From a virus, in IMG/VR virus record IMGVR_UViG_3300030419_002835, positions 1-55,531 of that record: a stretch of 55,531 nucleotides of DNA; one strand, given 5' to 3'. The position numbers and the translations under genes are program-made. Below are positions 48,224 through 55,531 of this stretch, piece after piece. The notes under the pieces were generated by a model. That model saw nothing but the letters and a program-made list of their open reading frames with translations. It made no database searches and was not told the DNA's origin. Numbering within the stretch: position 1 is the stretch's first letter; every line of letters begins with the position of its first letter.

Positions 48224-49342
48224 ATGTCTCGTGGAACAACCCTACAAAGAATGGAAGAAGAAGTGAAGCAATCCAAGACTGCTGTTAATGCAAATGCAGC
48301 ACCTGGAGATCAAGCACTTCCACCAGAGTTAAAAGGAACTCCTGGTAATGAACCACCATTTGAAGATCTTGGTGGGCCTACTCCCGAAAATTATAGTCCA
48401 ACTAATGATTCAGCTAAGCTGAAGACACCTGGCAAGACTATTAAGCAGGTAAAAGATGTAGTTAACAAGAATGCTGGTAAAGCAGATCCCATGCAAAAAT
48501 TAACAGGTGCTATTGCTCAGTCTGAGGAAGAAGAAATGGATGCCGAAGCCACTTTAGAAGAAGCTCCTGAAGTAACCGATGAGGTTGTGGAAGAAGAAGT
48601 TGTCGAAGAAGAAATCAACATCGAAGATGATGTTAATGCACTTCTCGGTGGCGAAGAACTTTCCGAAGAATTTAAAGAGAAAGCAAAAACCATCTTCGAA
48701 GCAGCGGTTAAGTCCAAAGTTGCTGAAATGAAGGAGCAACTACAGGCAGATCACGATGCTAAACTTGCTGAAGAAGTAGAAGAAGCAAAACTTGCTCTTA
48801 CAGAGCGTGTCGATTCTTATCTTGAGTATGTTGCTGACGAGTGGTTCGAAGAAAATGCCCTCGCAGTCGAGCAAGGACTTAAGACAGAAATGACAGAATC
48901 ATTCCTCAGTGGAATGAAGAATCTTTTTGAAGAACATTATGTAACAATCCCTGAAGACAAATATGATGTACTTGAGAGTATGGTAGACAAACTAGATGAT
49001 ATGGAGACCAAGCTCAATGAGCAGCTCGAGAAGAATATCTATTTAAACAGTCGCCTTGGCGAATCTGTTGCTGATGGTATCCTTTCCGATGTATCTGAAG
49101 GATTAGCGTCCACTCAGAAAGAAAAGCTCGCCTCACTTGCCGAAAGTGTTGAGTTTGAAAGTGAAGAAGAATATCGTGAAAAGTTGGAAACACTTAGAGA
49201 GTCATATTTCTCCTCTAAAGCACAATCTCCAGCTGCTAAAACAGAAACCCTTTCTGAAGGATTAGATAACTCAGGTGCTGGTTCAGTATCTAGTTCAATG
49301 GAATCCTATCTCAGAACTATGGGCACGTTTGGCAAATCCTGA
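48224..49342 (+). CDS. 22: gp22 prohead scaffold core protein
   Basis: 372 residues (T4: 269). Strongly acidic and helical: an N-terminal Pro/Gly-rich region, an acidic block (EEEEMDAEATLEEAPEVTDEVVEEEVVEEE, about 105-140), then the scaffold domain (ALLGGEELSEEFKEKAKTIFEAAVKSKVAEMKEQLQ, RVDSYLEYVADEWFEENALAVEQGLKTEMTESFLSGMKNLFEEHYVTIPEDKYDVLESM). The latter is diagnostic for gp22. It directs gp23 assembly, then is degraded by gp21. The C-terminus (SSSMESYLRTMGTFGKS) probably touches the capsid. Codon choice begins to shift to C-ending codons, as in gp23. Confidence 0.95.
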   Translation: MSRGTTLQRMEEEVKQSKTAVNANAAPGDQALPPELKGTPGNEPPFEDLGGPTPENYSPTNDSAKLKTPGKTIKQVKDVVNKNAGKADPMQKLTGAIAQSEEEEMDAEATLEEAPEVTDEVVEEEVVEEEINIEDDVNALLGGEELSEEFKEKAKTIFEAAVKSKVAEMKEQLQADHDAKLAEEVEEAKLALTERVDSYLEYVADEWFEENALAVEQGLKTEMTESFLSGMKNLFEEHYVTIPEDKYDVLESMVDKLDDMETKLNEQLEKNIYLNSRLGESVADGILSDVSEGLASTQKEKLASLAESVEFESEEEYREKLETLRESYFSSKAQSPAAKTETLSEGLDNSGAGSVSSSMESYLRTMGTFGKS

Positions 49343-49390
49343 ATTTAATATTAATTCAAACGCAAAAAATCACACTATTAGGTAAACGCA

Positions 49391-50821
49391 ATGTTTCAAT
49401 CAGAAGCACTGCAGGAAAAGTGGAAGCCGCTTCTAGAGTATGAAGGTCTTGATCCAATCAAAGACAATCATCGTAAAGCAGTTACCGCTGTCCTGTTAGA
49501 AAACCAAGAAAAATTCCTTAAAGAGACCTCTGCATTTGAGCAGGGTGGTTCTCTATTATCTGAGCAACCAACTAACTCATCTGGTACAGGTGGTTTTGGT
49601 AGTGACGCAACCGCCACTGGCCCAGTTGCTGGTTTCGACCCAGTATTGATTAGTCTAATTCGTCGCTCAATGCCTAACCTAGTCGCTTATGACTTGGCTG
49701 GTGTTCAACCAATGAGCGGTCCTACTGGACTTATCTTTGCAATGCGCTCCATGTACGGTACTGATAGAGTACCTTCTACTGGAACAGAAGCATTCTACAA
49801 CGAAGCAGACTCTGCCTGGTCTGGACAAGACTTCGGTCGTGATCTGACTGGTGGATTTACCGATACCGCTGCTGGTATGGGTACAACTGCTCAGTCCGGT
49901 ACTAACCCTGCTGTTCTTAACCCAGTTGCAACTGCAACATCTGAGTCCTACAACGTAGGCCAGGGTATGAACACAGGTGATGCTGAATCCCTAAACACAG
50001 GGCAGGATGCATTCAACCAGATGGCATTCTCGATCGAGAAAGTCACTGTTACTGCTAAGTCTCGTGCCCTTAAGGCTGAGTACTCACTTGAGCTTGCTCA
50101 GGACTTGAAAGCAATCCACGGATTGAACGCAGAAGCAGAACTTGCTAACATCCTTTCTACTGAAATCCTTGCTGAAATTAACAGGGAAGTCATTAGAACC
50201 ATCTATAAGGTTGCTGAGCAAGGTGCTGTACAAAACACCGCTACTGCTGGTGTGTTCGACTTAGACATCGACTCCAACGGTAGGTGGTCTGTTGAGAAGT
50301 TCAAAGGACTTCTATTCCAGATCGAAAGAGACGCTAACGCAATCGCACAAAGAACTCGTCGCGGGAAGGGCAACATCATCCTCTGCTCTGCAGACGTTGC
50401 ATCCGCCCTCACAATGGCAGGAGTTCTGGATTATACTCCAGCACTTAATGCCAACCTCAACGTTGACGACACTGGTAACACCTTCGCTGGTGTGCTCCAA
50501 GGTAAGTATAGAGTCTACATTGACCCTTACTCAGCTAACCTCACCAGTGCAAACGCTGCACCTACAGGTGGCAACCAGTACTATGTTGTTGGTTACAAAG
50601 GTTCCTCACCTTATGACGCAGGACTATTCTACTGTCCTTACGTTCCACTACAGATGGTACGTGCAGTCGGAGAAAACTCCTTCCAGCCAAAAATCGGCTT
50701 TAAGACTCGTTACGGTCTTGTTGCCAACCCATTTGCTGAAGGAACTACTCAAGGCAGTGGTGCTCTTAACGTTAACCAGAACCGCTACTATCGTCGCGTT
50801 GCTGTTAAGAACCTCATGTGA
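49391..50821 (+). CDS. 23: gp23 major capsid protein
   Basis: 476 residues (T4: 521), HK97 fold. Diagnostic segments: WKPLLEYEGLDPIKDNHRKAVTAVLLENQEKFL (N-terminal), RRSMPNLVAYDLAGVQPMSGPTGLIFAMRSMYG (about 90-123), VTAKSRALKAEYSLELAQDLKAIHGLNAEAELANILSTEILAEINREVIRTIY (about 219-271), and RYGLVANPFAEG (C-terminal). A likely gp21 cleavage site is after LSE58, fitting the [LI]-x-E rule. The gene is G+C-richer and uses many more C-ending codons (AAC, TTC, GAC) than its neighbours, as expected for the most highly expressed gene. It is followed by a strong terminator; T4 gp24 is absent. Confidence 0.97.
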   Translation: MFQSEALQEKWKPLLEYEGLDPIKDNHRKAVTAVLLENQEKFLKETSAFEQGGSLLSEQPTNSSGTGGFGSDATATGPVAGFDPVLISLIRRSMPNLVAYDLAGVQPMSGPTGLIFAMRSMYGTDRVPSTGTEAFYNEADSAWSGQDFGRDLTGGFTDTAAGMGTTAQSGTNPAVLNPVATATSESYNVGQGMNTGDAESLNTGQDAFNQMAFSIEKVTVTAKSRALKAEYSLELAQDLKAIHGLNAEAELANILSTEILAEINREVIRTIYKVAEQGAVQNTATAGVFDLDIDSNGRWSVEKFKGLLFQIERDANAIAQRTRRGKGNIILCSADVASALTMAGVLDYTPALNANLNVDDTGNTFAGVLQGKYRVYIDPYSANLTSANAAPTGGNQYYVVGYKGSSPYDAGLFYCPYVPLQMVRAVGENSFQPKIGFKTRYGLVANPFAEGTTQGSGALNVNQNRYYRRVAVKNLM

Positions 50822-50842
50822 TTCATATTCACATTTCAATAC

Positions 50843-50870
50843 AAAGGGAACCGCAAGGTTCCCTTTTTTT
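50843..50870 (+). terminator. Rho-independent terminator after gp23
   Basis: Perfect 7-bp stem GGGAACC / GGTTCCC with a GCAA tetraloop, flanked by AAA and followed by seven T residues. It ends the capsid transcript. Confidence 0.93.
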
Positions 50871-50875
50871 ATCTA

Positions 50876-50883
50876 AATAAATA
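50876..50883 (+). promoter_or_regulatory. Late promoter box AATAAATA
   Basis: NATAAATA match just after the gp23 terminator. The transcript would start near 50889, very close to the ATG at 50893, so the first translated gene might use ATG 50905 or the transcript may chiefly serve the gene at 51085. Confidence 0.55.
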
Positions 50884-50892
50884 TGTAAAGTA

Positions 50893-51057
50893 ATGTTACG
50901 AACCATGTTTTGTAAATTCTCTAAAATGACTCTAGAGGAACGCCGTGAAAAGAAACTAAAGATGTATAATTTCTTTGAGGAGTCTCTAGAAGAAAGACTA
51001 GCAGGAGTCAAAGCTGCTAAAGCAAAATTAGAAGAGCAGATGTCAAAAGAGGTCTAA
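50893..51057 (+). CDS. Small helical protein after gp23 (54 aa)
   Basis: 54 residues, strongly helical and charged (KMTLEERREKKLKMYNFFEESLEERLAGVKAAKAKLEEQMSKEV). It fills the gap between the gp23 terminator and the next tail gene. Starts at ATG 50893, 50905 or 50926 are all in frame; the last, MTLEERREKK, has the clearest helix beginning and is far enough from the late box. I recall comparable short frames in this place in other cyanophages. Function unknown; an antisense frame over the same DNA is a shadow. Confidence 0.6.
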   Translation: MLRTMFCKFSKMTLEERREKKLKMYNFFEESLEERLAGVKAAKAKLEEQMSKEV

Positions 51058-51084
51058 ATATATAAAGGAGACCTGCGAGAACTA

Positions 51085-51639
51085 ATGGCATACGGGAATG
51101 CGTTTCAAAATCAGATAAAGAATAGAAATTTTCTATCACCTACAGGATTTAAATTCACTTTGAATAGAGCTCCTAAGGTTTCCTTTTTTGGAAATACTGC
51201 AAATATTCCTGCACTCACATTGGGTGTAGCGGAACAACCTACTTATCTGCGAGATCTTCCTACACCTGGAGATAAGATTATATTTGATGATTTTACAATC
51301 CGTTTCCTTGTTGATGAGGATCTTAAAAATTATCTAGAGCTTTCTAATTGGATTCGGGGATTAGGATATCCAGAAACTCTTCAAGAAATTAGAGATCTTC
51401 AAACAGGTAGTGATCAACCTGAAGATAGTGGAATGAATATCTTTTCAGATGCAACATTACAAGTTTTAACAAGTTCACAAGTCCCTAATTTTAAAGTTGT
51501 TTTTAATGATTTGTGGCCTTATACATTAAGTGCATTGGATTTTGATGCAACAAATACCGACATAGAATACTTTACAGCAGAGGCATCTTTCAAGTATACT
51601 ATGTTTAATATACAGGATTTAAAAGGCAATAACTTATGA
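51085..51639 (+). CDS. Tail-tube-family protein in the gp3 position
   Basis: 184 residues. The sequence (FLSPTGFKFTLNRAPKVSFFGNTANIPALTLGVAEQPTYLRDLPTPGDKIIFDDFTIRFLVDEDLKNYLELSNWIRGLGYPE) follows the fold pattern of the gp19/gp54 tube proteins: beta strands, NIPALTLG, PGDK and a hinged NWIRGLG segment. In cyanophage annotations the gene between gp23 and uvsY is often called gp3, tail completion protein; gp54, the tube initiator, is the alternative. The product is a virion tail protein in either case. Ribosome binding site AAGGAG, 13 nt before ATG. Its end overlaps uvsY by 4 nt. Confidence 0.75.
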   Translation: MAYGNAFQNQIKNRNFLSPTGFKFTLNRAPKVSFFGNTANIPALTLGVAEQPTYLRDLPTPGDKIIFDDFTIRFLVDEDLKNYLELSNWIRGLGYPETLQEIRDLQTGSDQPEDSGMNIFSDATLQVLTSSQVPNFKVVFNDLWPYTLSALDFDATNTDIEYFTAEASFKYTMFNIQDLKGNNL

Positions 51640-52073
51640 GCATTGATCTTGAAGCAATTCAAGAGATGTGGGAAAAAGATGCAAAGATAGACAGAGATAA
51701 TCTACACGAAGAATCATTGAACATCCCTTCTCTTCATGCGAAATATTTTGAATTATATAATACTGTATTTCTTCTAAGAAAGAAAGCAGAACAGCAAAGA
51801 AAGAATATCCGTCATGAACGGTATGAGTATTTTAGTGGGAAAGCAGATCCAGAAGTCTATGTAGAGAATCCCTTTGGAAAAAAGATTAGGGATAAAGATA
51901 CAATGACAAAATATCTTGATGCAGATGAAAAATTATCTAATTCTTCACTAAAAATTGACTATTATGATACAGTACTGGTATACTTGGAGAGTATATTAAA
52001 AGTAATTCAGAATAGAACTTATCAAATTAAGAATGCAATTGAATTTATGAGATTTCAATCTGGATTGGGATAG
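51636..52073 (+). CDS. uvsY: UvsY recombination mediator
   Basis: 145 residues (T4: 137). The pattern EAIQEMWEKDAKIDRDNLHEESLNIPSLHAKYFELYNTVFLLRKKAEQQRKNIRHERYEYFSGKADPEVY and YLESILKVIQNRTYQIKNAIEFMRFQSG fits T4 UvsY throughout, including the helical C-terminus with R-x-x-x-IK-x-x-x-x-[FM]. UvsY helps load UvsX recombinase on gp32-coated single strands, feeding recombination-dependent replication. It overlaps the gene before by 4 nt (ATGA) and the next by 1 nt (TAGTG), so its translation is linked to both. Confidence 0.93.
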   Translation: MSIDLEAIQEMWEKDAKIDRDNLHEESLNIPSLHAKYFELYNTVFLLRKKAEQQRKNIRHERYEYFSGKADPEVYVENPFGKKIRDKDTMTKYLDADEKLSNSSLKIDYYDTVLVYLESILKVIQNRTYQIKNAIEFMRFQSGLG

Positions 52074-52672
52074 TGGAAATTGTTAGACCATTTGCTCCTG
52101 TTTTAGGTGCGATGATTATTAAAGAAGATCATGAAAATGTATTGCATCAACTTATACATTATAGGAAAGCTAGTGGTTCAGTTTTAGTAAGTAGTGATAA
52201 AAGAATTCTTAAAAAATATTCCAAACTGGAGTTAATACTGATAAATAAATTTTATGAATTTATAAATGCTAGCAATCTTTTATATCCTAATGATTTTATA
52301 ATTACAACTTCTTGGGTTGTAAAAACTCCACCAAGACAAAAATCTGAATATCATTTTCATAAAAATTGTTTTTATAGTGGAATTTATTATTTTGAAGATC
52401 ATTATGAATCGGAATGCGGTAATTTATCCTTTCAAAATCCCCTACAAAAACTTACTGATTTTGAAATAACTCCAGAAACATTTAATGAGATAAATTGTCA
52501 GGAATGGGTTGTTTTTCCCAAACCCCATCAATTAGTATTTTTTCCCAGTTATCTTACACATAGAATTTTAGAGAATAAAAGTTACAAAGATAGATATTCT
52601 TTAGCCTTTAATATTGTTCCCACTGGCGAATATGGTTCAAATGATTCAACTTATAATACGGATTGGACATGA
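52073..52672 (+). CDS. 2OG-Fe(II) oxygenase-like protein 1
   Basis: 199 residues, GTG start sharing its G with the uvsY TAG stop. The pattern YHFHKNCFYSGIYYF (about 92-106) matches the H-x-H-x-[NS]-x-x-[SY]-G-[VI]-YY strand of small 2-oxoglutarate/Fe(II) oxygenases (TIGR02466-like), and VFFPSYLTHRILENKSYKDRYSLAFNIVPTG (about 162-192) supplies the distal His and the Arg expected to bind 2-oxoglutarate. Substrates of phage members are unknown; DNA, protein or small-molecule hydroxylation have all been proposed for the family. It forms a coupled pair with the next gene. Confidence 0.7.
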   Translation: MEIVRPFAPVLGAMIIKEDHENVLHQLIHYRKASGSVLVSSDKRILKKYSKLELILINKFYEFINASNLLYPNDFIITTSWVVKTPPRQKSEYHFHKNCFYSGIYYFEDHYESECGNLSFQNPLQKLTDFEITPETFNEINCQEWVVFPKPHQLVFFPSYLTHRILENKSYKDRYSLAFNIVPTGEYGSNDSTYNTDWT

Positions 52673-53367
52673 CTGATAAAATACCCAATAATATACCTCC
52701 AATAGATCCACAAGATAAGTCGGAGATTAAGGTAATTCGTCCTCAAAATTTGGGATGGTTAGAAGCTAAACTTCCTTCCGATGCTATGGAGAGATTGTGG
52801 CAATATATTGAAAAAGCAGAGGGTGATTATAGACATCATTTGGCTGGAAATCTTGGTAAAAGTTCAAAAATAAAAGATAAGGATAATTGGTTTAGGGATA
52901 ATGTTTTAGAAAAGTTATGTGAAGTTTATTTTAATGAGTTTAAGAATCCCATGGAATGGGATTTTGCTGGAAATGGCCATCATAACTATGTTTTAAATTC
53001 TTTTTGGGTAAATTTTCAAAATCAATATGAATTTAATCCTCTTCATAGACATTTAAGGGCATTTTATTCTTTTGTAGTATGGATGAAAATCCCTACAGAT
53101 TGGAGAGAACAGCATAAATTACCTTTTGTAGAAAAGTCAAATTTTCATACCGCATCTAATTTTGCTTTTGCTTATACAGATATTCTTGGTAATCTTACAG
53201 ATGAGCAATATCATCTTGATAAAAGTATGGAAGGAACCATTTTATTTTTTCCAGGAAAATTGCAACATCAAGTTTACCCATTTTTTAATTCAGATGAACA
53301 AAGAATTTCTATTTCGGGAAATATTTGTGCAGATACCTCTTATTGCTTGGGAGTAGATAAATACTGA
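52669..53367 (+). CDS. 2OG-Fe(II) oxygenase-like protein 2
   Basis: 232 residues from ATG 52669, which overlaps the previous stop by 4 nt (a TTG two codons earlier is also open). Key segments: NSFWVNFQNQYEFNPLHRHLRAFYSFVVWMKIP (about 104-136, with His-x-His) and GTILFFPGKLQHQVYPFFNSDEQRISISGNI (about 188-218, with distal His and Arg). These are the same elements as in the preceding gene but the sequence is otherwise quite different, so the pair is not a recent duplication. The reaction and substrate are unknown. Late-type box GATAAATA lies at its 3' end, before uvsW. Confidence 0.68.
   Translation: MTDKIPNNIPPIDPQDKSEIKVIRPQNLGWLEAKLPSDAMERLWQYIEKAEGDYRHHLAGNLGKSSKIKDKDNWFRDNVLEKLCEVYFNEFKNPMEWDFAGNGHHNYVLNSFWVNFQNQYEFNPLHRHLRAFYSFVVWMKIPTDWREQHKLPFVEKSNFHTASNFAFAYTDILGNLTDEQYHLDKSMEGTILFFPGKLQHQVYPFFNSDEQRISISGNICADTSYCLGVDKY
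53356..53363 (+). promoter_or_regulatory. Late promoter box GATAAATA before uvsW
   Basis: NATAAATA match inside the end of the second oxygenase gene, 20 nt before the uvsW GTG. T4 uvsW is a late gene, which fits. Confidence 0.45.
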
Positions 53368-53383
53368 TAGATGCATGGGATAG

Positions 53384-54859
53384 GTGATTGATACATCAGC
53401 TAATGTTGTTATATCTAAAGCAAACGAAGTATTTTTAAGAATTAACGCAGAACCTCATATTGAATATGAATTAAGGGATCATTTTACGTTTGAAGTTGAG
53501 GGTGCTAAGTTTATGCCTCAATATCGAAAACGTAATTGGAATGGTGAGATCCATTTATTCGATATGAGATCGAAACAAATTTATGTTGGTCTCTTAGATA
53601 GGATTATTGCTTTTTGCGAAAGAAACGATTATACCTATAAGTTTGAAGATAATAAGTATTATGGACTTCCCTTTGAAGTCAATGAAGGGATTTCATATGA
53701 AGGTGTTAAAGATTATATGCAATCTATTTGCCGTCATTCGCCTCGGAAGTATCAAATAGAGGGCGTATACGATGCATTAAGACATAATCGAAAGCTATTG
53801 ATAAGTCCCACTGCATCAGGCAAATCTCTGATGATTTATTCGTTAGTGAGATACTACACAGATAAGCACGAAAAAATACTTTTAGTTGTTCCCACGACAT
53901 CTTTGGTAGAGCAGATGTATAAGGACTTTTCCGATTATGGTTGGGATTGTGAGTCATATTGTCACCGTATATATTCTGGTAAAGAAAAGACAAATGAATA
54001 TCCAGTCACAATTACCACGTGGCAATCTGTATATAAACTTCCTCGTTCATTTTTTGAGGATTATAATGTAGTCATAGGAGATGAAGCACATCTCTTTAAG
54101 AGTAAGTCATTAATATCTATAATGACAAAATTGCATCATGCCAAATATCGATACGGTTTCACCGGAACACTTGATGGTACTCAGACACATAAATGGGTAT
54201 TGGAAGGATTGTTTGGACCTTCGTATAAGGTAACAAAGACTGATGAATTAATGAGGCAAGGACATTTGGCTCGATTGAATATTCAATGTTTAGTCCTTAA
54301 ACATTCTCCTCAAAAATTTGAAACTTATCAAGATGAAATTCAATATCTTATAGAGCATGAACAAAGAAATAACTTTATAAAAAATTTGACTTTGGATTTA
54401 AAGGGTAATACACTGGTATTATTCTCCAGAGTGGAAGCACATGGAGCAGTCTTATATGATTTAATAAATACAAATAAGACAAGTGATCATAAAGTATTCT
54501 TTGTCCATGGTGGTGTCGATACTGAACAAAGAGAATTAGTTAGAGAAATTACTGAAAAGGAGGAAAATGCAATCATTGTTGCGTCCTATGGCACTTTCAG
54601 TACTGGTATTAACATTAAGCGGTTGCACAACATCATCTTTGCTTCTCCCTCTAAATCAAGGGTTAGAAATCTACAAAGTATTGGTAGAGTTCTTCGAAAA
54701 GGAGCAGATAAAATAAAAGCAATTCTTTATGATGTTGCCGACGACTGTACCCATAACTCTAAAAGGAATTATACTTTAAATCACTTTATTGAAAGAATTA
54801 AAATCTATAATGAAGAAAATTTTAATTATGAAATAATCTCAATACAATTAAGGAAATAA
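53384..54859 (+). CDS. uvsW: UvsW RNA-DNA and DNA helicase
   Basis: 491 residues, GTG start (an in-frame TAG just before it excludes a longer form). The N-terminal domain (ELRDHFTFEVEGAKFMPQYRKRNWNGEIHLFD) is the UvsW-specific DNA-binding part. SF2 motifs: PRKYQIEGV (Q-like, about 120), SPTASGKS (Walker A, 141-148), GDEAH (about 232-236), GFTGTLDG (motif III region, about 258-265), QSIGRVLRKGADK (motif VI, about 430). UvsW unwinds R-loops and branched DNA and marks the switch from origin-dependent to recombination-dependent replication. It is followed after 3 nt by the next gene. Confidence 0.95.
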   Translation: MIDTSANVVISKANEVFLRINAEPHIEYELRDHFTFEVEGAKFMPQYRKRNWNGEIHLFDMRSKQIYVGLLDRIIAFCERNDYTYKFEDNKYYGLPFEVNEGISYEGVKDYMQSICRHSPRKYQIEGVYDALRHNRKLLISPTASGKSLMIYSLVRYYTDKHEKILLVVPTTSLVEQMYKDFSDYGWDCESYCHRIYSGKEKTNEYPVTITTWQSVYKLPRSFFEDYNVVIGDEAHLFKSKSLISIMTKLHHAKYRYGFTGTLDGTQTHKWVLEGLFGPSYKVTKTDELMRQGHLARLNIQCLVLKHSPQKFETYQDEIQYLIEHEQRNNFIKNLTLDLKGNTLVLFSRVEAHGAVLYDLINTNKTSDHKVFFVHGGVDTEQRELVREITEKEENAIIVASYGTFSTGINIKRLHNIIFASPSKSRVRNLQSIGRVLRKGADKIKAILYDVADDCTHNSKRNYTLNHFIERIKIYNEENFNYEIISIQLRK

Positions 54860-54862
54860 TTT

Positions 54863-55276
54863 ATGGAAGATGATTTTTACGCAACAATAAAATTAATATC
54901 GGGTGAAGAAATATTTGCCAAGGTCGCTGCCTCGGAAGAAGAAAATAGGACAATGTTAATTCTTCATCATCCTATTATTATTTCAGAAGTCAAAGGAAGG
55001 AAAGGAGTAATAGGATACAAAGTTGAACCATGGTTAAAAACCACTAAAGAAGATATGTTTATTATGAATATTGATAAGGTTGTTACTCTTTCAGAATCTA
55101 GTGATATAGAAATGATGATGATGCATCAAAGATACTTAAGAGATACTCAAATGGATGAGGAATTCAATAAATCCAGAATTAATCGTAAAATGGGATATAT
55201 TGGTAATGTACATGATGCAAAAGAAATATTAGAAAAACTTTATAAATTAGATACTAAAAAGAATACTAATAGCTAA
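54863..55276 (+). CDS. Sm-like protein candidate (137 aa)
   Basis: 137 residues. The N-terminal ~75 residues (DFYATIKLISGEEIFAKVAASEEENRTMLILHHPIIISEVKGRKGVIGYKVEPWL, then IMNIDKVVTL) have the strand order and spacing of an Sm/LSm barrel: strand, SGEEI turn, strand, hydrophobic strand, loop, closing IDKVVTL strand. A structure of an Sm-like protein thought to come from a cyanophage has been published; whether this is the same family I cannot check. The C-terminal half is charged and helical. It starts 3 nt after uvsW and ends before the gp55 promoter. Confidence 0.55.
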   Translation: MEDDFYATIKLISGEEIFAKVAASEEENRTMLILHHPIIISEVKGRKGVIGYKVEPWLKTTKEDMFIMNIDKVVTLSESSDIEMMMMHQRYLRDTQMDEEFNKSRINRKMGYIGNVHDAKEILEKLYKLDTKKNTNS

Positions 55277-55323
55277 TCCTCCTCACGAACCCTGACAGAG
55301 TTATTCTACTCGTATTTCGTAAC

Positions 55324-55352
55324 TTGTCAACTATAGATAGAAATGTTATACT
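55324..55352 (+). promoter_or_regulatory. Sigma-70 type promoter of gp55 (TTGTCA-17-TATACT)
   Basis: TTGTCA (55324-55329), 17-nt spacer, TATACT (55347-55352). It lies in the only clear gap of the right-hand part, before the late sigma factor gene, as expected for a gene that must be made before late transcription. Confidence 0.75.
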
Positions 55353-55401
55353 ATCTACATAATAGTGACAAAGACTTATGCCAATAATACCAGGTAAAAC
55401 T

Positions 55402-55531
55402 ATGGGACGACCTAGAGGTAAGCGGTCTGAACACTATGTTAATAATAAAGAGTTTCTTGCGGCATTGATTAAGTATCGTGAGGATGTCGAAATCGCAAAA
55501 TTGCGCGATAAACCTAAGCCTGTTATACCTC
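55402..55531 (+). CDS. 55: gp55 late sigma factor, N-terminal part (cut by window end)
   Basis: The frame runs off the window. The visible start MGRPRGKRSEHYVNNKEFLAALIKYREDVEIAKLRDKPKPVIP is the typical cyanophage gp55 N-terminus (RGKRSEHYVNNKEF is a strong signature, from memory). ATG 55402 is chosen because CAGGT lies 6 nt upstream; an in-frame ATG at 55378 would add eight residues but lacks a ribosome binding site. gp55 redirects RNA polymerase to ATAAATA late promoters such as those in this window. It has its own host-type promoter at 55324-55352. Confidence 0.85.
   Translation, partial: MGRPRGKRSEHYVNNKEFLAALIKYREDVEIAKLRDKPKPVIP

Noticed and set aside
1-55531. tRNA genes, insertion sequences, integrase attachment sites, auxiliary photosynthesis genes
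   Set aside because: No cloverleaf-like segments, transposase motifs or recognisable psbA-type genes were seen when reading the window; tRNA search by eye is not exhaustive.

Overview
This window is the late structural (morphogenesis) module of a T4-like contractile-tailed cyanophage of the kind that infects marine Synechococcus or Prochlorococcus. The grounds are the T4 core set gp25-6-7-8-13-14-15-16-17-18-19-20-(67)-21-22-23-(3)-uvsY-uvsW-55 in near-T4 order, AT-rich DNA, ATAAATA late promoters, very large baseplate proteins with glycine-rich beta repeats, and absence of gp24, gp9-gp12 and fibritin. All recognisable genes are on the + strand. No tRNA, CRISPR array, insertion sequence, homing endonuclease or photosynthesis gene was seen.

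Layout. 1-1149 is mostly non-coding and rich in signals: a terminator, a cluster of TTTTCCACA sites matching the cyanobacterial DnaA box, nested inverted repeats, a late promoter, a host-type sigma-70 promoter and two very small genes. 1150-2637 holds small unknown genes and a GT-A-like glycosyltransferase behind a perfect TTGACA-17-TATAAT promoter. 2689-27607 is the baseplate block: gp25, gp6, a 4445-residue gp7, gp8 and a 2512-residue DUF4815-type structural protein. 27609-31987 holds two small structural genes, the neck and tail-completion genes gp13, gp14, gp15 and the small terminase gp16. 31988-39668 is a fibre/accessory island between the two terminase genes: a 1210-residue chimeric fibre-like protein, two small beta proteins, a fibre with an S74 autochaperone, a basic protein, a glycine-zipper membrane protein, a DUF192 protein and a 44-residue overlapping gene. 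39669-46001 is gp17, gp18 sheath, gp19 tube and gp20 portal. 46004-50821 is the prohead block (small genes, gp67-like, an unknown beta protein, gp21 protease, gp22 scaffold, gp23 capsid), closed by a strong terminator. 50893-55276 holds a small gene, a gp3-position tail protein, UvsY, two 2OG-Fe(II) oxygenase-like proteins, UvsW and an Sm-like candidate. The window ends inside gp55, the late sigma factor, which has its own sigma-70-type promoter.

How it works together. gp55, made from a host-type promoter, directs transcription from the ATAAATA boxes in front of most structural gene groups. gp20-gp23 build the head, gp16/gp17 package DNA, gp13/14/15 join head and tail, gp18/19 form the tail, and gp25/6/7/8 plus the giant proteins form the baseplate and host-contact surface. 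UvsY and UvsW serve recombination-dependent replication.

Most worth checking: the DnaA-box cluster with adjacent palindromes at the left end (possible origin or host-DnaA binding region), three 17-bp-spaced sigma-70 promoters within a late region, beta-repeat modules shared by five or more virion proteins, a YHYH-like domain inside gp7, and the translationally coupled uvsY/oxygenase run. All functional statements come from reading motifs by eye; no database search was run.
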